DNA of 64,000 nt from Bacteroidales bacterium (GTDB taxonomy: Bacteria; Bacteroidota; Bacteroidia; Bacteroidales; VadinHA17). Made by a program: the position numbers and the translations under genes. Location: NCBI GenBank assembly GCA_022865305.1, contig JALHSP010000102.1, positions 1 through 64,000 on the forward strand, in the 5' to 3' direction. A model generated the notes under the pieces. It had not been told where the DNA came from and ran no database searches. It saw only the letters and a program-made list of their open reading frames with translations. Positions 27,581-36,489 of this stretch are shown piece by piece (the first letter of the stretch is position 1; each line of letters opens with the position of its first letter).

Positions 27581-28648
27581 ATGAAGGCATTAAAAATCGG
27601 GAGTCTGTCAATTACTGTTCCGGTCATTCAGGGGGGGATGGGCGTTGGCGTATCGCTTTCAGGTCTTGCCGCAGCAGTGGCTAACGAAGGCGGGGTAGGG
27701 GTAATTTCAAGTGCCGGGCTCGGACTTTTATACAGAGATTTTTCTGAAAACTTTCTTGAGGCAAGTATTATCGGACTTAAGGAGGAGATACGCAAAGCAA
27801 GGGAGAAAACGCTTGGTGTCATTGGCGTTAACGTTATGGTTGCCATGACAAATTTTGCGGATATGATAAAGACTTCCATCTCCGAAAAGGTAGACATCAT
27901 TATGGCAGGTGCAGGACTTCCACTTGATTTGCCATCCTATTTAAAGAAAGACAGTATTACAAAGCTCGTACCTATTGTCTCATCTGCCAGGGCAGCTAAG
28001 ATAATCTGCGAGAAATGGAAGACAAATTACGATTATCTGCCCGATGCTGTTATTGTTGAAGGACCGAAGGCAGGCGGTCATCTGGGCTTTAAGGAGGAAC
28101 AAATCGGGGATAATGATTATGCACTTGAAAAGCTTGTTCCGGAAATCGTTAATGAACTTAAGCCTTTTGAAGAAAAATACAATAAAACTATACCGCTTAT
28201 TGCTGCAGGGGGGATCTATACTGGAGAGGATATTCATAACATTCTTGAGCTTGGAGCTGCCGGTGTTCAGATGGCAACAAGGTTTGTGACAACTGAGGAA
28301 TGTGACGCTTCACCGGCCTTTAAGCAGACTTATATAGATGCAAGTGAAAAGGACATTGAAATAATAAAAAGCCCTGTTGGCATGCCTGGGCGAGCCATCC
28401 TTAGCAATTTCCTCACAAGAGTAAAAGCAGGTAAGAAGCAACCTAAAAAATGTCCGTTTAAGTGTATCAAAACATGCGATATTACAAAAAGCCCTTATTG
28501 TATTGCCATTGCACTTATAAATGCACTTAAGGGGAATTTTGAAAATGGTTTTGCTTTTGCCGGAAGCAATGCTTTCAGAGCGACTAAAATATCATCAGTA
28601 AAGGAGATCTTCCAATCTTTGCTAAAGGAGTATAAAGAAAGTAAATAG
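27581..28648 (+). CDS. Nitronate monooxygenase / FabK-like FMN enzyme
   Basis: A 355-residue TIM-barrel flavoenzyme of the nitronate monooxygenase family, which also includes enoyl-ACP reductase II (FabK). The FMN-binding start PVIQGGMGVGVSLSGLAAAV (about 14-33), GVIGVNVMVAM, the catalytic-His region VEGPKAGGHLG, and IPLIAAGGIYTGEDI with GVQMATRFVTTEECDAS are intact. An extra Cys-rich segment near the C-terminus (KKCPFKCIKTC, then SPYC) is present and may bind a metal or structure the lid. The two activities cannot be separated by eye. A nearby fabF makes a lipid role possible, but the enzyme is more likely to be detoxifying. Confidence 0.85.
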   Translation: MKALKIGSLSITVPVIQGGMGVGVSLSGLAAAVANEGGVGVISSAGLGLLYRDFSENFLEASIIGLKEEIRKAREKTLGVIGVNVMVAMTNFADMIKTSISEKVDIIMAGAGLPLDLPSYLKKDSITKLVPIVSSARAAKIICEKWKTNYDYLPDAVIVEGPKAGGHLGFKEEQIGDNDYALEKLVPEIVNELKPFEEKYNKTIPLIAAGGIYTGEDIHNILELGAAGVQMATRFVTTEECDASPAFKQTYIDASEKDIEIIKSPVGMPGRAILSNFLTRVKAGKKQPKKCPFKCIKTCDITKSPYCIAIALINALKGNFENGFAFAGSNAFRATKISSVKEIFQSLLKEYKESK

Positions 28649-28764
28649 GCTGTTTCTATCTGTTCCTGAATTTAATCTGACATATACAAGAGCCTGATTG
28701 CTGACCTGACAGATCTTTTCTCACAGGCAGACTGTCTCGTTCCCAATCAACTTTAATTAACTTG

Positions 28765-28835
28765 CTAATCAATAAGTTGCATTTACGACTTGCATTCAGC
28801 ATTTTATTTGACTAAATTTACTAATCAATAAGTTG
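28765..28835 (+). repeat. 15-bp direct repeat upstream of small membrane gene
   Basis: CTAATCAATAAGTTG occurs at 28765-28779 and 28821-28835, 56 bp apart (about five helical turns). The first copy also forms AACTT...AAGTT dyad symmetry. The position upstream of the gene at 28925 and the spacing would suit a regulator binding two sites; a duplication scar is equally possible. Confidence 0.45.
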
Positions 28836-28876
28836 TCCTAAGTAATTCGGGATGACGTGCATTTAGTTTTTAAAAT

Positions 28877-29262
28877 AGTGCTGTGTTATAATTTAACGTT
28901 AAACTTAAAAGGGAGGGGATCACTATGATTGGAATGAATTTTGTTAGTTTTTTAATTTTACTGGTAATCAGTATTGTAGTCTCAGCAGTACTGCATTATG
29001 TGCTTAAATTCTATATAAGGCCAGGGATTGTTTCATTTGTTTCAAAAGTAATCTTTGGATGGATTGGTGCCTGGTTGGGTTCTCCAGTTTTTGGATACTG
29101 GTTTGGCGGATTGGTATATGAAAAAATATATATTATCCCGGCCATTCTTGGTTCATTTGCATTATTGATTATAATGGTGGATTTAGTACTAACGATTAAA
29201 AGCGCTACAGCAGAAAAACCATAAGCTGCTAAGTAATTAAAACTTTCACATAACACAGCACT
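28877..29262. repeat. 13-bp inverted repeat flanking the small membrane gene
   Basis: AGTGCTGTGTTAT at 28877-28889 is exactly inverted at 29250-29262, enclosing a 386-bp segment whose only gene is the 99-residue membrane protein. This geometry resembles a small transposon-like cassette or MITE, but no target-site duplication was confirmed. Confidence 0.5.
28925..29224 (+). CDS. Small membrane protein resembling the GlsB/YeaQ family
   Basis: A 99-residue protein with three hydrophobic segments and the Gly-rich middle KVIFGWIGAWLGSPVFGYW, which recalls GlsB/YeaQ/YmgE 'transglycosylase-associated' stress proteins. GGGAGGGG lies 6-13 bp upstream of ATG, an unusually strong ribosome binding site for this genome. 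The gene is enclosed by a 13-bp inverted repeat. Strong Shine-Dalgarno signals here and at the next gene suggest transfer from a different phylum. Function is not known for the family beyond stress association. Confidence 0.7.
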   Translation: MIGMNFVSFLILLVISIVVSAVLHYVLKFYIRPGIVSFVSKVIFGWIGAWLGSPVFGYWFGGLVYEKIYIIPAILGSFALLIIMVDLVLTIKSATAEKP

Positions 29263-29376
29263 TTTTTATTAATAAATGATGTTATAATTCAACTGCGATT
29301 TTACTGGTTATCATAGTCAAAATACAATTAAATCTTAATCTCAATCACCTGAGAAAAAAGAGGAAGGAGGTGTTTT

Positions 29377-29721
29377 ATGAAAGTAAAAAATCTTTCATTT
29401 GGATCGATTACCATTGACGAGGAAACCTACGTGAAAGATGTGATTATAGATAACGGTTCGATTAAAAAAAGGAAAAAAGCAGAATCGAAAAAATATAGCA
29501 ACAGATTCGGGCATACACCACTGTCACCGGATGAGTATATTCCATGGAAATGTAAGCGTCTCATTGTCGGCACGGGCCATAGTTCGAGCCTCCCGGTAAT
29601 GGATGAAGTTTTTGATATCGCCGTTCGCAAATGTGTGAAACTGATCATTATGACTACTCCTGAAGCAATAAAACATATCAACGACCCGCATACCAACCTT
29701 ATTCTTCACTTAACCTGTTGA
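29377..29721 (+). CDS. Mth938-domain (DUF498) family protein
   Basis: A 114-residue protein matching the Mth938/AAMDC family: GSITIDEETYVKDVIID at the start, LIVGTGHSSSLPV in the middle (the conserved G-T-G), then CVKLIIMTTPEAIKHIND and a variant NLILHLTC end. Family members are small Rossmann-like proteins of unknown biochemical role. AGGAAGGAGGTG lies just upstream of the ATG, a strong ribosome binding site. With its neighbour at 28925 it seems to be a recently acquired pair. The gene is complete. Confidence 0.8.
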   Translation: MKVKNLSFGSITIDEETYVKDVIIDNGSIKKRKKAESKKYSNRFGHTPLSPDEYIPWKCKRLIVGTGHSSSLPVMDEVFDIAVRKCVKLIIMTTPEAIKHINDPHTNLILHLTC

Positions 29722-29863
29722 AAGCGGGCATTCAAATGATAATATCATGCTTATAAATTGAGAAAATTTATATTAAACAAAACCTTTTTTTATCAGATTC
29801 AGTCCAGATTTGTCTGACGATAAACATAGTTCATTTATTATAAAATTGTTTATGGTATAAAGG

Positions 29864-30109
29864 ATGATCGAATTAATCCCAATAAAAGTAGAATGCTATT
29901 CCGGTTATAAAGCAGATGAATATCCAAAATGCTTTTACTGGAATAATAATAGATTTGAAATACAAGAGATACTAGACCGTTGGTACCAGGGTGACTGTAA
30001 TCCTGAATGGCCTATTTCAAATTACTTTAAGGTTGATACAACCTGTGGAAAGCAATACATCATTAAACATGATCTTGAAAAAAATGAGTGGCATTTATGC
30101 CGGTATTAA
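29864..30109 (+). CDS. Small conserved hypothetical protein
   Basis: An 81-residue protein rich in Tyr, Trp and Cys: VECYSGYKADEYPKCFYWNNN, then EILDRWYQGDC, YFKVDTTCGKQYIIKHD and a terminal W-H-L-C. I know this pattern only as a small uncharacterised cytoplasmic protein type (YSGYKADExP ... I.DRW). There is no signal peptide. Pattern conservation rather than any motif supports a real gene. It stands alone between AT-rich spacers. Confidence 0.65.
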   Translation: MIELIPIKVECYSGYKADEYPKCFYWNNNRFEIQEILDRWYQGDCNPEWPISNYFKVDTTCGKQYIIKHDLEKNEWHLCRY

Positions 30110-30420
30110 TACCTCTAGTATTGTTTTTGATTATTACAAGTGACATAGGTGATCAAAAAAATGTTGTAATTCGTTAACAAAAGAAATAATTTCATCACCT
30201 TTTGGTACAGCTAATGGTCATCCAGGTAAAAAGTCTTTTTGTATATTTATCAAAATAACTTCATTCATAGTTCTAAGGTTTAATTGGTTAATAAATAAGT
30301 TCTTTCCCCATCAATTACTAATTTAAATAAAACAATCTTACCAGATTAATGGTTAAAGAATTAAAACCTTTTATGGATGGGAATTGGCTTAGCAGATGGA
30401 GCCTGACTTGTTTCCTTAAA
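30110..30420. other. AT-rich intergenic region with possible decayed coding
   Basis: No intact gene. On the minus strand, around 30140-30235, a frame reads PLAVPKGDEIISFVNELQHF followed by FDHLCHL and a stop, with one in-frame stop upstream (before PLAV), suggesting the tail of a decayed gene. I cannot name it. Confidence 0.35.
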
Positions 30421-31635
30421 TTAATCCCAATGCAAGGAAAAGTAATGATCCTTATTGAGGGTTACGCTGGAACCCAGCTTTCTTCCCTCCCGGTTCAATA
30501 TATTACGTAGCCATCCGGCATCAGAAACAGATGCATGGTTAAGGCGGAAATTTTTGATCTGCATAGGTACCATTAACATGGAGACCAGGGTACCGTTTGA
30601 AGGATCTATACTGGGAAAATACATCAGGGTGAGGTCGTCGCGGTATTGATCATAACCGCTGATACCTTCGTAATCGTTGATAAAATCCCCGGCTCCATAG
30701 AGGATCAGCTTGTCCTTATACACCTCGATGCCTCGTGGGTGATGCGAAGAATGACCATGGACAATATCTACACCGCAATTATCAATCAGCCAGTGAGCAA
30801 AGTTGCGCTGATAGTTAGGAATGTCATATCCCAAGTTGCTTCCCCAGTGTACCGAAAATACCACAATATCTCCGGGTTGCATTATGGATTTTACCTGTTT
30901 GCTGATTATGTTGAGAGCTTCATCATCCTGGTCAGGAAGCAAATTCAATCCGGAACTTTTGGAAGTAGCTGCCCAACTTTTCAGAATCCCACTTGTTATG
31001 GATCCAAAAGCAAAAATAATCACTTTAGATTGCATCATTTTTAATTGAGCAGGTCTGCGAGCTTCACTCAAATCAAGGCCTGCCCCGGCATAAGCGATGT
31101 CAGCATCTTTCAGGGTTTGGAGGGTTTCGAGAAGTCCTTCGCGGCCCCAGTCCAGGATGTGGTTGTTGGCCAGGGAACAGAAGTCAATCCCGGCACTAGT
31201 TAGAACTTGTATGTTCTTCGGATGCATGCGATAATTAATACCTTTTCCATGCCAGGGTAGCTCATGAGAAGTGATGCTGGTTTCGAGGTTGATGATTTTA
31301 AAAGCAGGTTCTATTTGTTCCCATACTTCAATTGCATCACCCCATATATAGGAATAAGATACCGGCTCATCGATCGGGCCATTTTCTTTCTCTGCCAGGC
31401 GGACATAATCCCTGGCATCCTTCACATAAGACTCGTAAATCCTGGGATCGACAGAATTCGGAAAAACTTGATCGAGACCTCTTCCGGTCATCACATCACC
31501 GCAGAGAAAAAATGTAACACCGGAGGATGTAGACCGGTTTTGATCTTTCATTGCTTTGTCATTAAGTTCCTGATCAACAGATGAGAGAAAAAGGAAAATG
31601 ATGGCTATCAATATTACAAATGATCTTAAGGTCAT
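30421..31635 (-). CDS. CapA-family metallophosphoesterase-like protein
   Basis: A 404-residue exported protein of the CapA/PGA_cap family. An N-terminal signal segment (about 1-20) precedes FFLCGDVMTGRGLDQ, the metal-site opening GDVM. Further family motifs are NLETSIT (about 127), SLANNHILDWG (about 158), FSVHWGSNLGYD (about 258), VDIVHGHSSHHPRGIEVY (about 290) and YGAGDFINDY. CapA founders act in poly-gamma-glutamate capsule synthesis, but most relatives are uncharacterised. A second, diverged member is encoded at 59636-60733. Here it stands alone inside the putative island. Confidence 0.85.
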   Translation of the reverse strand: MTLRSFVILIAIIFLFLSSVDQELNDKAMKDQNRSTSSGVTFFLCGDVMTGRGLDQVFPNSVDPRIYESYVKDARDYVRLAEKENGPIDEPVSYSYIWGDAIEVWEQIEPAFKIINLETSITSHELPWHGKGINYRMHPKNIQVLTSAGIDFCSLANNHILDWGREGLLETLQTLKDADIAYAGAGLDLSEARRPAQLKMMQSKVIIFAFGSITSGILKSWAATSKSSGLNLLPDQDDEALNIISKQVKSIMQPGDIVVFSVHWGSNLGYDIPNYQRNFAHWLIDNCGVDIVHGHSSHHPRGIEVYKDKLILYGAGDFINDYEGISGYDQYRDDLTLMYFPSIDPSNGTLVSMLMVPMQIKNFRLNHASVSDAGWLRNILNREGRKLGSSVTLNKDHYFSLHWD

Positions 31636-31886
31636 GTTTCATAAAACTTTTTACTTTATATCTTTGAACAAATACTTATTGCCATCTATGTATAAAGTAG
31701 GGCAATTCTCTTACCACACTTGATTCATTTCTTTGAAAATGTGACCCAAATATATGCCAAAATAGGCATATATTTAAGTTATGCTTAAGCTATCACCCAA
31801 TTCAAGATGATGTATATTCAAATAAAAAACTGCCTAAGCTTAACTTAGTTATGGATATATATACTTAAATAATAATTAATCGTTAT

Positions 31887-33191
31887 ATGAAAAACCTAAA
31901 CTGCTTAATCGTCTGTTTACTAATATCAATAGTATTAGGTTGTATTCATCCGAAAATAAATCCTCCGGAGTTGCCAAAATATTTCGAAGTTGAAGCAAAC
32001 AAAATGGAAAGCAAAATCGATAGTTCTTTCCATCTGTTAATAGGCCCCTTTACCGGTAATAATCCCCGTGCTGTTCTTTATCCAAAGCCTGAAGGTATCC
32101 CTGATTCATTGAGTAACATTAAGAAATATTTATTGCCTGTTGATTATGTTCAGGCTGTATTTCAAGCTTATAAGGCTGGTTTAATAAACAAAAATGATTG
32201 TCTGAATTTCCTGAGAAAAGATGTAAACGATACTGTCCTGTGTTCCGCAGATAAAGTAAAAACATTTGTTATTATCGTTACAGGTATCTCAAAAAAGGGA
32301 CACAAATACTACTTGTTTGATTCCAATAATAATTATGATCTGAGCGATGAACCATTATTTATTATGACCGAAAAGATTCCCCTTAATCAACCTCATAAAG
32401 TTTTGTTTGAAAAGTTTGTCAATGGAAAGATTCAACCGGATTCGACCTGGATTGCGTTTTACGGTTATAAAAAAACCGATGTACTGTTGATGAGATTTTG
32501 TGAACGTGTAATGACCTCTTTTGATTTTGATTCGGTGCAATACAATCTGGTTGCATATCCAACATATGGAACCGGAATAAAATACGCAGATGATGTTATT
32601 GACGATATCGTTTTTGAGATATCGGACAGTATTCATGACAAAAAACAAGTATTTGGATATAATCAGTATGCCCACCTGAGCGATCTTTACTATCAGGTCA
32701 GTTGCAGTGATGACGGCAGGATTATCACTTTTAATCTGGATACGAATGCATTGGAGAAAGGAAGTACACAGATAAATATGCCTGCCATACCATTCAAGGC
32801 AGTTACGTTGAAAGGTGATACGGTTATGTTCCCTAAGGATTTTAAGGGCAAATACATCCTGCTTGATTTCTGGTCTACAAGCTGCCCGCCTTGTATTAAT
32901 GATATCCGGAATTGCTACAGGGATCTGTATAAAAAATATAACGGTGATAAATTTGAAATACTTGGGATCGCTGATGACCCTAAAAACAAAGTTGAAAGAT
33001 TTGTTTCACAAAATATGATAAAATGGCCAATGATCCCAGCACCAAATAGTCCTATACAGGAATCATATAGAATTACTGGGTATCCGGCTTTATATCTTAT
33101 TGATCCGGATGGTATCATCATTTCAAAAGGACAGGAATTAAGAAAAGAGAAAATTTATGATGTCATTGAGAAATATCTTAGCCAAAAATAA
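31887..33191 (+). CDS. Thioredoxin-fold lipoprotein (TlpA/ResA-like)
   Basis: A 434-residue protein with a lipoprotein signal peptide (SIVLGC, Cys 19), a roughly 290-residue N-terminal domain I do not recognise, and a C-terminal thioredoxin domain. The latter carries ILLDFWSTSCPPCIND with the redox pair Cys333 and Cys336, followed by the cis-Pro segment GYPALYLIDPDG. Such proteins are anchored to a membrane and reduce or rearrange disulfides in the periplasm. Bacteroidota often attach TlpA domains to variable N-terminal domains, so the partner could be species-specific. It is a lone gene. Confidence 0.87.
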   Translation: MKNLNCLIVCLLISIVLGCIHPKINPPELPKYFEVEANKMESKIDSSFHLLIGPFTGNNPRAVLYPKPEGIPDSLSNIKKYLLPVDYVQAVFQAYKAGLINKNDCLNFLRKDVNDTVLCSADKVKTFVIIVTGISKKGHKYYLFDSNNNYDLSDEPLFIMTEKIPLNQPHKVLFEKFVNGKIQPDSTWIAFYGYKKTDVLLMRFCERVMTSFDFDSVQYNLVAYPTYGTGIKYADDVIDDIVFEISDSIHDKKQVFGYNQYAHLSDLYYQVSCSDDGRIITFNLDTNALEKGSTQINMPAIPFKAVTLKGDTVMFPKDFKGKYILLDFWSTSCPPCINDIRNCYRDLYKKYNGDKFEILGIADDPKNKVERFVSQNMIKWPMIPAPNSPIQESYRITGYPALYLIDPDGIIISKGQELRKEKIYDVIEKYLSQK

Positions 33192-33330
33192 AAGGATCAT
33201 GCAACTTTCGATAATAAAAAAGCCTAAGCATAACACTTAAAAGTAAATTTCTGATTCATTCAAAAATAATTTATTATTGAACCAAGGCTTAACGTAATCC
33301 AATAAGCAGTTCCACACGATTTAAAATAAA

Positions 33331-33362
33331 ATTGACTTTGGCTTATACAAAGTTTATCTTTG
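33331..33362 (+). promoter_or_regulatory. Probable promoter of the lysine-rich peptide gene
   Basis: TATCTTTG at 33355-33362 matches TAnnTTTG. A weak -33 element (ATTG, 33331-33334) lies 20 bp upstream. The next start codon is at 33408, giving a leader of about 40 nt. Confidence 0.45.
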
Positions 33363-33407
33363 ATAAATAGAAAAGAAAGTTTTGTATAACCTTTAATCTT
33401 CAGTATT

Positions 33408-33503
33408 ATGAAAAAAACAAAAAAAGCAACAAAAAAAGCAGCACCCGTTAAAAAAGTGAAGACAGCTAAACCAAAAACGGCGAAAAAAAAGGTGAAGAAG
33501 TAA
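33408..33503 (+). CDS. 31-residue lysine/alanine-rich peptide (histone H1-tail-like)
   Basis: ATG 33408 opens a complete 31-codon frame ending TAA at 33501-33503. About half the residues are Lys, with Ala, Thr, Pro and Val: MKKTKKATKKAAP, then KTAKPKTAKKKVKK. It resembles the C-terminal tail of histone H1 and short basic peptides of Bacteroidota that may bind nucleic acid. A plausible promoter precedes it. The IS5 remnant begins just after the stop, so the gene could once have been longer, though the stop is well placed. Its size makes it easy to overlook. Confidence 0.6.
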   Translation: MKKTKKATKKAAPVKKVKTAKPKTAKKKVKK

Positions 33504-33519
33504 ATAAGTTCGCTACAGT

Positions 33520-34275
33520 TTTTTTCGATATGGCAGGGAGATAAAGAAGCTCAGGAAAGCCCAGACAAGGCTTCACAGGATTGCATTTAAGATCTATCAT
33601 GACCTTGTAAAGCAGCTTAATCCGATACCAAAGTCATACATGAAGGAATTTGATGTATTATACAGGGTACTGACACAACAGAGAGGTGACTCGAACAAGA
33701 TTTACAGCATACATGAACCGGAAGTACTTTGCATATCGAAAGGGAAAGAGCATAAGCAGTATGAGTTTGGAAACAAAAGCTCGTTTGCTTACACCAGGAA
33801 ATCCGGGATCATTGTTGGTGCGATGGCAGTAGAAGGAAACGCATATGATGGTCATACATTAGGACCTCAGTTGGAACAGGTAAAAGAGTTAACAGGAGGC
33901 AAAATCAAAAAAGCGATAGTTGACCGTGGCTATAAAGTCAAGGGAGGCATACTTTCTATAGACATAGTAATGCCAAAGATGCTAAAGAGGGAGAGCTACT
34001 ACCTGAAGAAGAAACGGGAAGAGAGATGTCGATCGAGAGCAGGAATAGAGGGACTGATATCACACCTGAAACACGATCACAGGATGCTGAGAAATTACCT
34101 CAGTGGCACATTAGGAGACCAGATCAATACATTACTGGCTGCCGCAGCATACAATATGAAGAAATGGATGAGATTAAAGAAAGAAGAAATACAAAACTTA
34201 ATTTTTCGCTGGTTTTCCTGGACTTTTATTTTGGTCCCGGTAAATATCCAACGCTACGAAACATACAAAAATTGA
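33520..34275 (+). mobile_element. IS5-family transposase remnant (C-terminal two thirds)
   Basis: An open frame with no start codon at 33520 runs to the stop at 34275; the first ATG is at 33640. It encodes KKLRKAQTRLHRIAFK, then IYSIHEPEVLCISKGKEHK, the catalytic Asp region KAIVDRGYK, RSRAGIEGLISHLKHDHR with the last catalytic Glu region, and LLAAAAYNMKKW. This is the DDE_Tnp_1-type core without its N-terminus and first Asp region. Terminal inverted repeats were not identified. It abuts the lysine-rich peptide gene on the left. Confidence 0.8.
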
Positions 34276-34909
34276 AATTAATAAGGATCAACTAATTCTA
34301 AACAAGTTTTGCGACTTTTTAATCTTTTGTTTAAATTTGAAATGCTATCGCTCTTTTATAAATCGAATTTGGCTGGGGGACAAATGGGGTCAAAAGGACT
34401 ATAGCAGAGCCAGCATCTCTTTTAATATAACCTAATCTAATGTGTTTCATTTTGGATTTGAGGTGCTGGCTTCTTTTTTAATGAGATTTGTCGTTAGTTG
34501 TGCAATGGTCGTGCAAAAATTACAAAATAAATAACTGAAAGCATTAATAATTAACACTTTCAGCTCTATTATTACTTAAATTCTGTGGTGCCACCAGGAA
34601 TTGATTGTTCGACCATTCACCCAAAGAAATTCACTTTTGAAGCAGTTTTGATATTTTGGTCATTTCTTATCTCTTTGTTATTAAAGTTTCTTGGATTATA
34701 GATTTGAATCTGGTGAATCAAAAGGTGTTCCAGTATAATCAGGCACTGCAAGTAATTCATAATCATCGAAATGGAGATTAGGTTCGTGTCTCTCTTTCTG
34801 TAGATCATAACGGATTGAATCGTGGAGGGTATTCCTTAATTGAAACTAATTTATGTTGCCGTGAATTGGATTTGTAATTATTTGCTATCAGTCTTGAGAA
34901 ATATCATTT
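34276..34909. other. Non-coding region with hairpin and possible coding remnant
   Basis: AGCCAGCATCTC near 34413 is largely inverted at about 34459-34470 (GAGGTGCTGGCT), a long-looped palindrome followed by T6, terminator-like. On the minus strand 34699-34845 is open for 49 codons with protein-like composition (NLHFDDYELLAVPDYTGTPF) but no start codon; it may be a remnant. The text GGTGCCACCAGGAATTG near 34588 resembles a tRNA 3' end, but no cloverleaf can be drawn. Confidence 0.4.
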
Positions 34910-36159
34910 TTAGTGAGGTACCCTAGATGCTGGAATTTGATAAAGCTGCCGAACCTTTTTCATTTCATCTATTATAAGTGTATCTAAAATCCTAGCATAT
35001 TGTTTTGTAGTAGAAATACTGGAGTGGCCAAGCATTTTTGAAACAGCCTCCATTGAAACTCCATGAGTCAGGGTTACGGTTGTTGCAAAGGTATGCCGGG
35101 CAGTATGTGTTGAAAGATTTTTGTTGATATCACACAAATCAGCAATTTCCTTGAGATACGCATTCATTTTTTGATTGCACCAACTGGTAGCAGTTTTTGC
35201 TCCAGTAAACATATCGGATCATTCTCATATTTTTTTATTATGGCAGTGGGTACATTCAATAAAGGTATTTCACTTGTATTGCCTGTCTTTTTTCTTTTTG
35301 TTCTCAGCCATTTCTGGTTATTTATATCTATTGTTATATTTTCTCTGGTCAGGCTCTTGACATCCGAGAAAGCTAGCCCGGTAAAACAACTGAAAAGGAA
35401 TATATCCTTGACCCGTCTCAGAAGTTCGTTCGAAAATTCTTTATTGATAAGTAATTTTAATTCCGGATCTGTCAGGTAAGCTCTGTTAACCTCCTTAAGA
35501 CGGTAAGTAATGTTCCTGAACGGATCTTTTTTGAGCCAATTGTTGGAAAGAGCCATACGAATGATCTTTCTTAAATTTCGGATGTATTTAACCGTTGTAT
35601 TGTGTCCACAATTACGAACAGTCTTTAAATAGTGTTCAAAATTATTAAGAAACTCATGATTTACACTTTGCAAAGGCAGGTCCTGTTGCCGGTATTTTGT
35701 TTGGTTAAAGTTATTTACGTGCATCAAGGTTGTTTCATACCGGGTCATAGTAGCAGGAGCTATGTCTTTCCCAACCAGCTCTCTGCAGCTTTTATTGTGT
35801 TCCAGGAATAATTCCACAAGTCCTTTTTGTCTTGAATTTTTACCCTGCAATAAATCACCCAAGGTCCTTGCAGTTACCTCTTGGTCATCACTTTCAAGTT
35901 CTTTTTTATACCGGTACACCTTTAGTTTAAGGTGCTCAAGGTAATCATTCATCTGTTTTGATGAGATGGACACACCTTTAACAATTCCTTTTTCCTGATT
36001 CCATAGGTGGGATTCAACGCTTTGATGTGTTGAAATCTCAGCTCTTTCACCGTCAACAGTGATTCTCATAAAAATAGTTAACTCACCGTTATTCAAGGTT
36101 TTAGTTCTTTTTAAATAGAATAAGATTCTGAAAGTTGATTTTTCTGTTTTCATCTCCAT
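34910..36159 (-). pseudogene. Tyrosine recombinase (island integrase), frameshifted
   Basis: The first frame (36159-35164) gives an Arm/core-binding type N-terminus, KEVNRAYLTDPELKLL, the region around FSCFTGLAFSDVKSL, and RTKRKKT. It ends at LLPVGAIKK. The second frame (from about 35205 to 34910) continues with CNQKMNAYLKEIAD, then HTARHTFATT (HxxR), LGHSSISTTKQYARI with the catalytic Tyr. A one-base shift near 35185 separates them. Combined, about 415 residues fit a phage-type integrase of Bacteroidota. The Arg I position in TGLAFSD is Ala, as in many relatives from this phylum. It starts 240 bp from the tRNA-Ser gene and points away from it. Confidence 0.88.
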
Positions 36160-36248
36160 CGGTTTAAGTTAAAAAATTCGATACAAAGATATGATGTTAT
36201 TAAGAATATTATAACTGCATATCACAGCAAATCAATGCATTATGATTC

Positions 36249-36289
36249 ATTCGGTGGAGTTGGGATTTAAAAATTCATGTCCACCGAAT
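36249..36289. repeat. Inverted repeat between integrase and tRNA
   Basis: ATTCGGTGGA at 36249-36258 is perfectly inverted at 36280-36289. The overlapping 12-mer TCGGTGGAGTTG (36251-36262) reappears inverted near the left island end (9589-9600). It may be an integrase arm-type site or a palindromic repeat. Confidence 0.45.
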
Positions 36290-36343
36290 AAGACACCGGG
36301 GAGATGCTTTTTTCTGCATTAGGTTGCACTGTGGTAAAATAAA

Positions 36344-36378
36344 AACGTCCTGTAAATCAATCATTTTACAGGACGTTG
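36344..36378 (-). terminator. Terminator downstream of tRNA-Ser
   Basis: AACGTCCTGTAAA / TTTACAGGACGTT form a perfect 13-bp stem with an 8-nt loop. On the minus strand it is followed by TTTTTATTTT, fitting a terminator for the tRNA-Ser transcript 23 bp upstream. The same 13-mer occurs singly at 9572-9584. Confidence 0.75.
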
Positions 36379-36400
36379 CTTTTATTTGCTTTCAACTTTG

Positions 36401-36489
36401 CGGAGAGAGGGGGATTCGAACCCCCGGTCCCGCGATTGCGGGACAACGGTTTTCGAGACCGCCGCATTCGACCACTCTGCCATCTCTCC
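36401..36489 (-). tRNA. serX: tRNA-Ser(CGA)
   Basis: On the minus strand the 89-nt cloverleaf has acceptor GGAGAGA/TCTCTCC, a D-arm GCAGAGTGGTCGAATGC, an anticodon arm with loop CTCGAAA (anticodon CGA), a long variable arm with GTCCCGC/GCGGGAC, and T-arm GGGGGTTCGAATCCCCC. The long variable arm and anticodon identify tRNA-Ser reading UCG. The discriminator is G and CCA is not encoded. The symbol is a placeholder for a serine tRNA. The gene follows a lipoprotein gene on the same strand and is the probable attachment site of the island. Confidence 0.95.

Larger units (their letters stand above)
9516..36412. mobile_element. Putative ~27 kb tRNA-Ser genomic island
   Basis: The 15-mer TTGCGGAGAGAGGGG occurs in the same orientation at 9516-9530 and at 36398-36412, where it forms the 3' end of tRNA-Ser(CGA). 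A tyrosine recombinase gene (broken) lies inside the right end, next to the tRNA and pointing away from it, as in tRNA-targeting islands. Around the left copy, 24 of 30 bases match the tRNA 3' end. Both ends also share AACGTCCTGTAAA (9572-9584, 36344-36356) and inverted CAACTCCACCGA (9589-9600, 36251-36262). Inside, IS remnants, dispersed repeats and pseudogenes are far denser than outside. The element looks old and immobile. Boundaries and unity are inference. Confidence 0.45.
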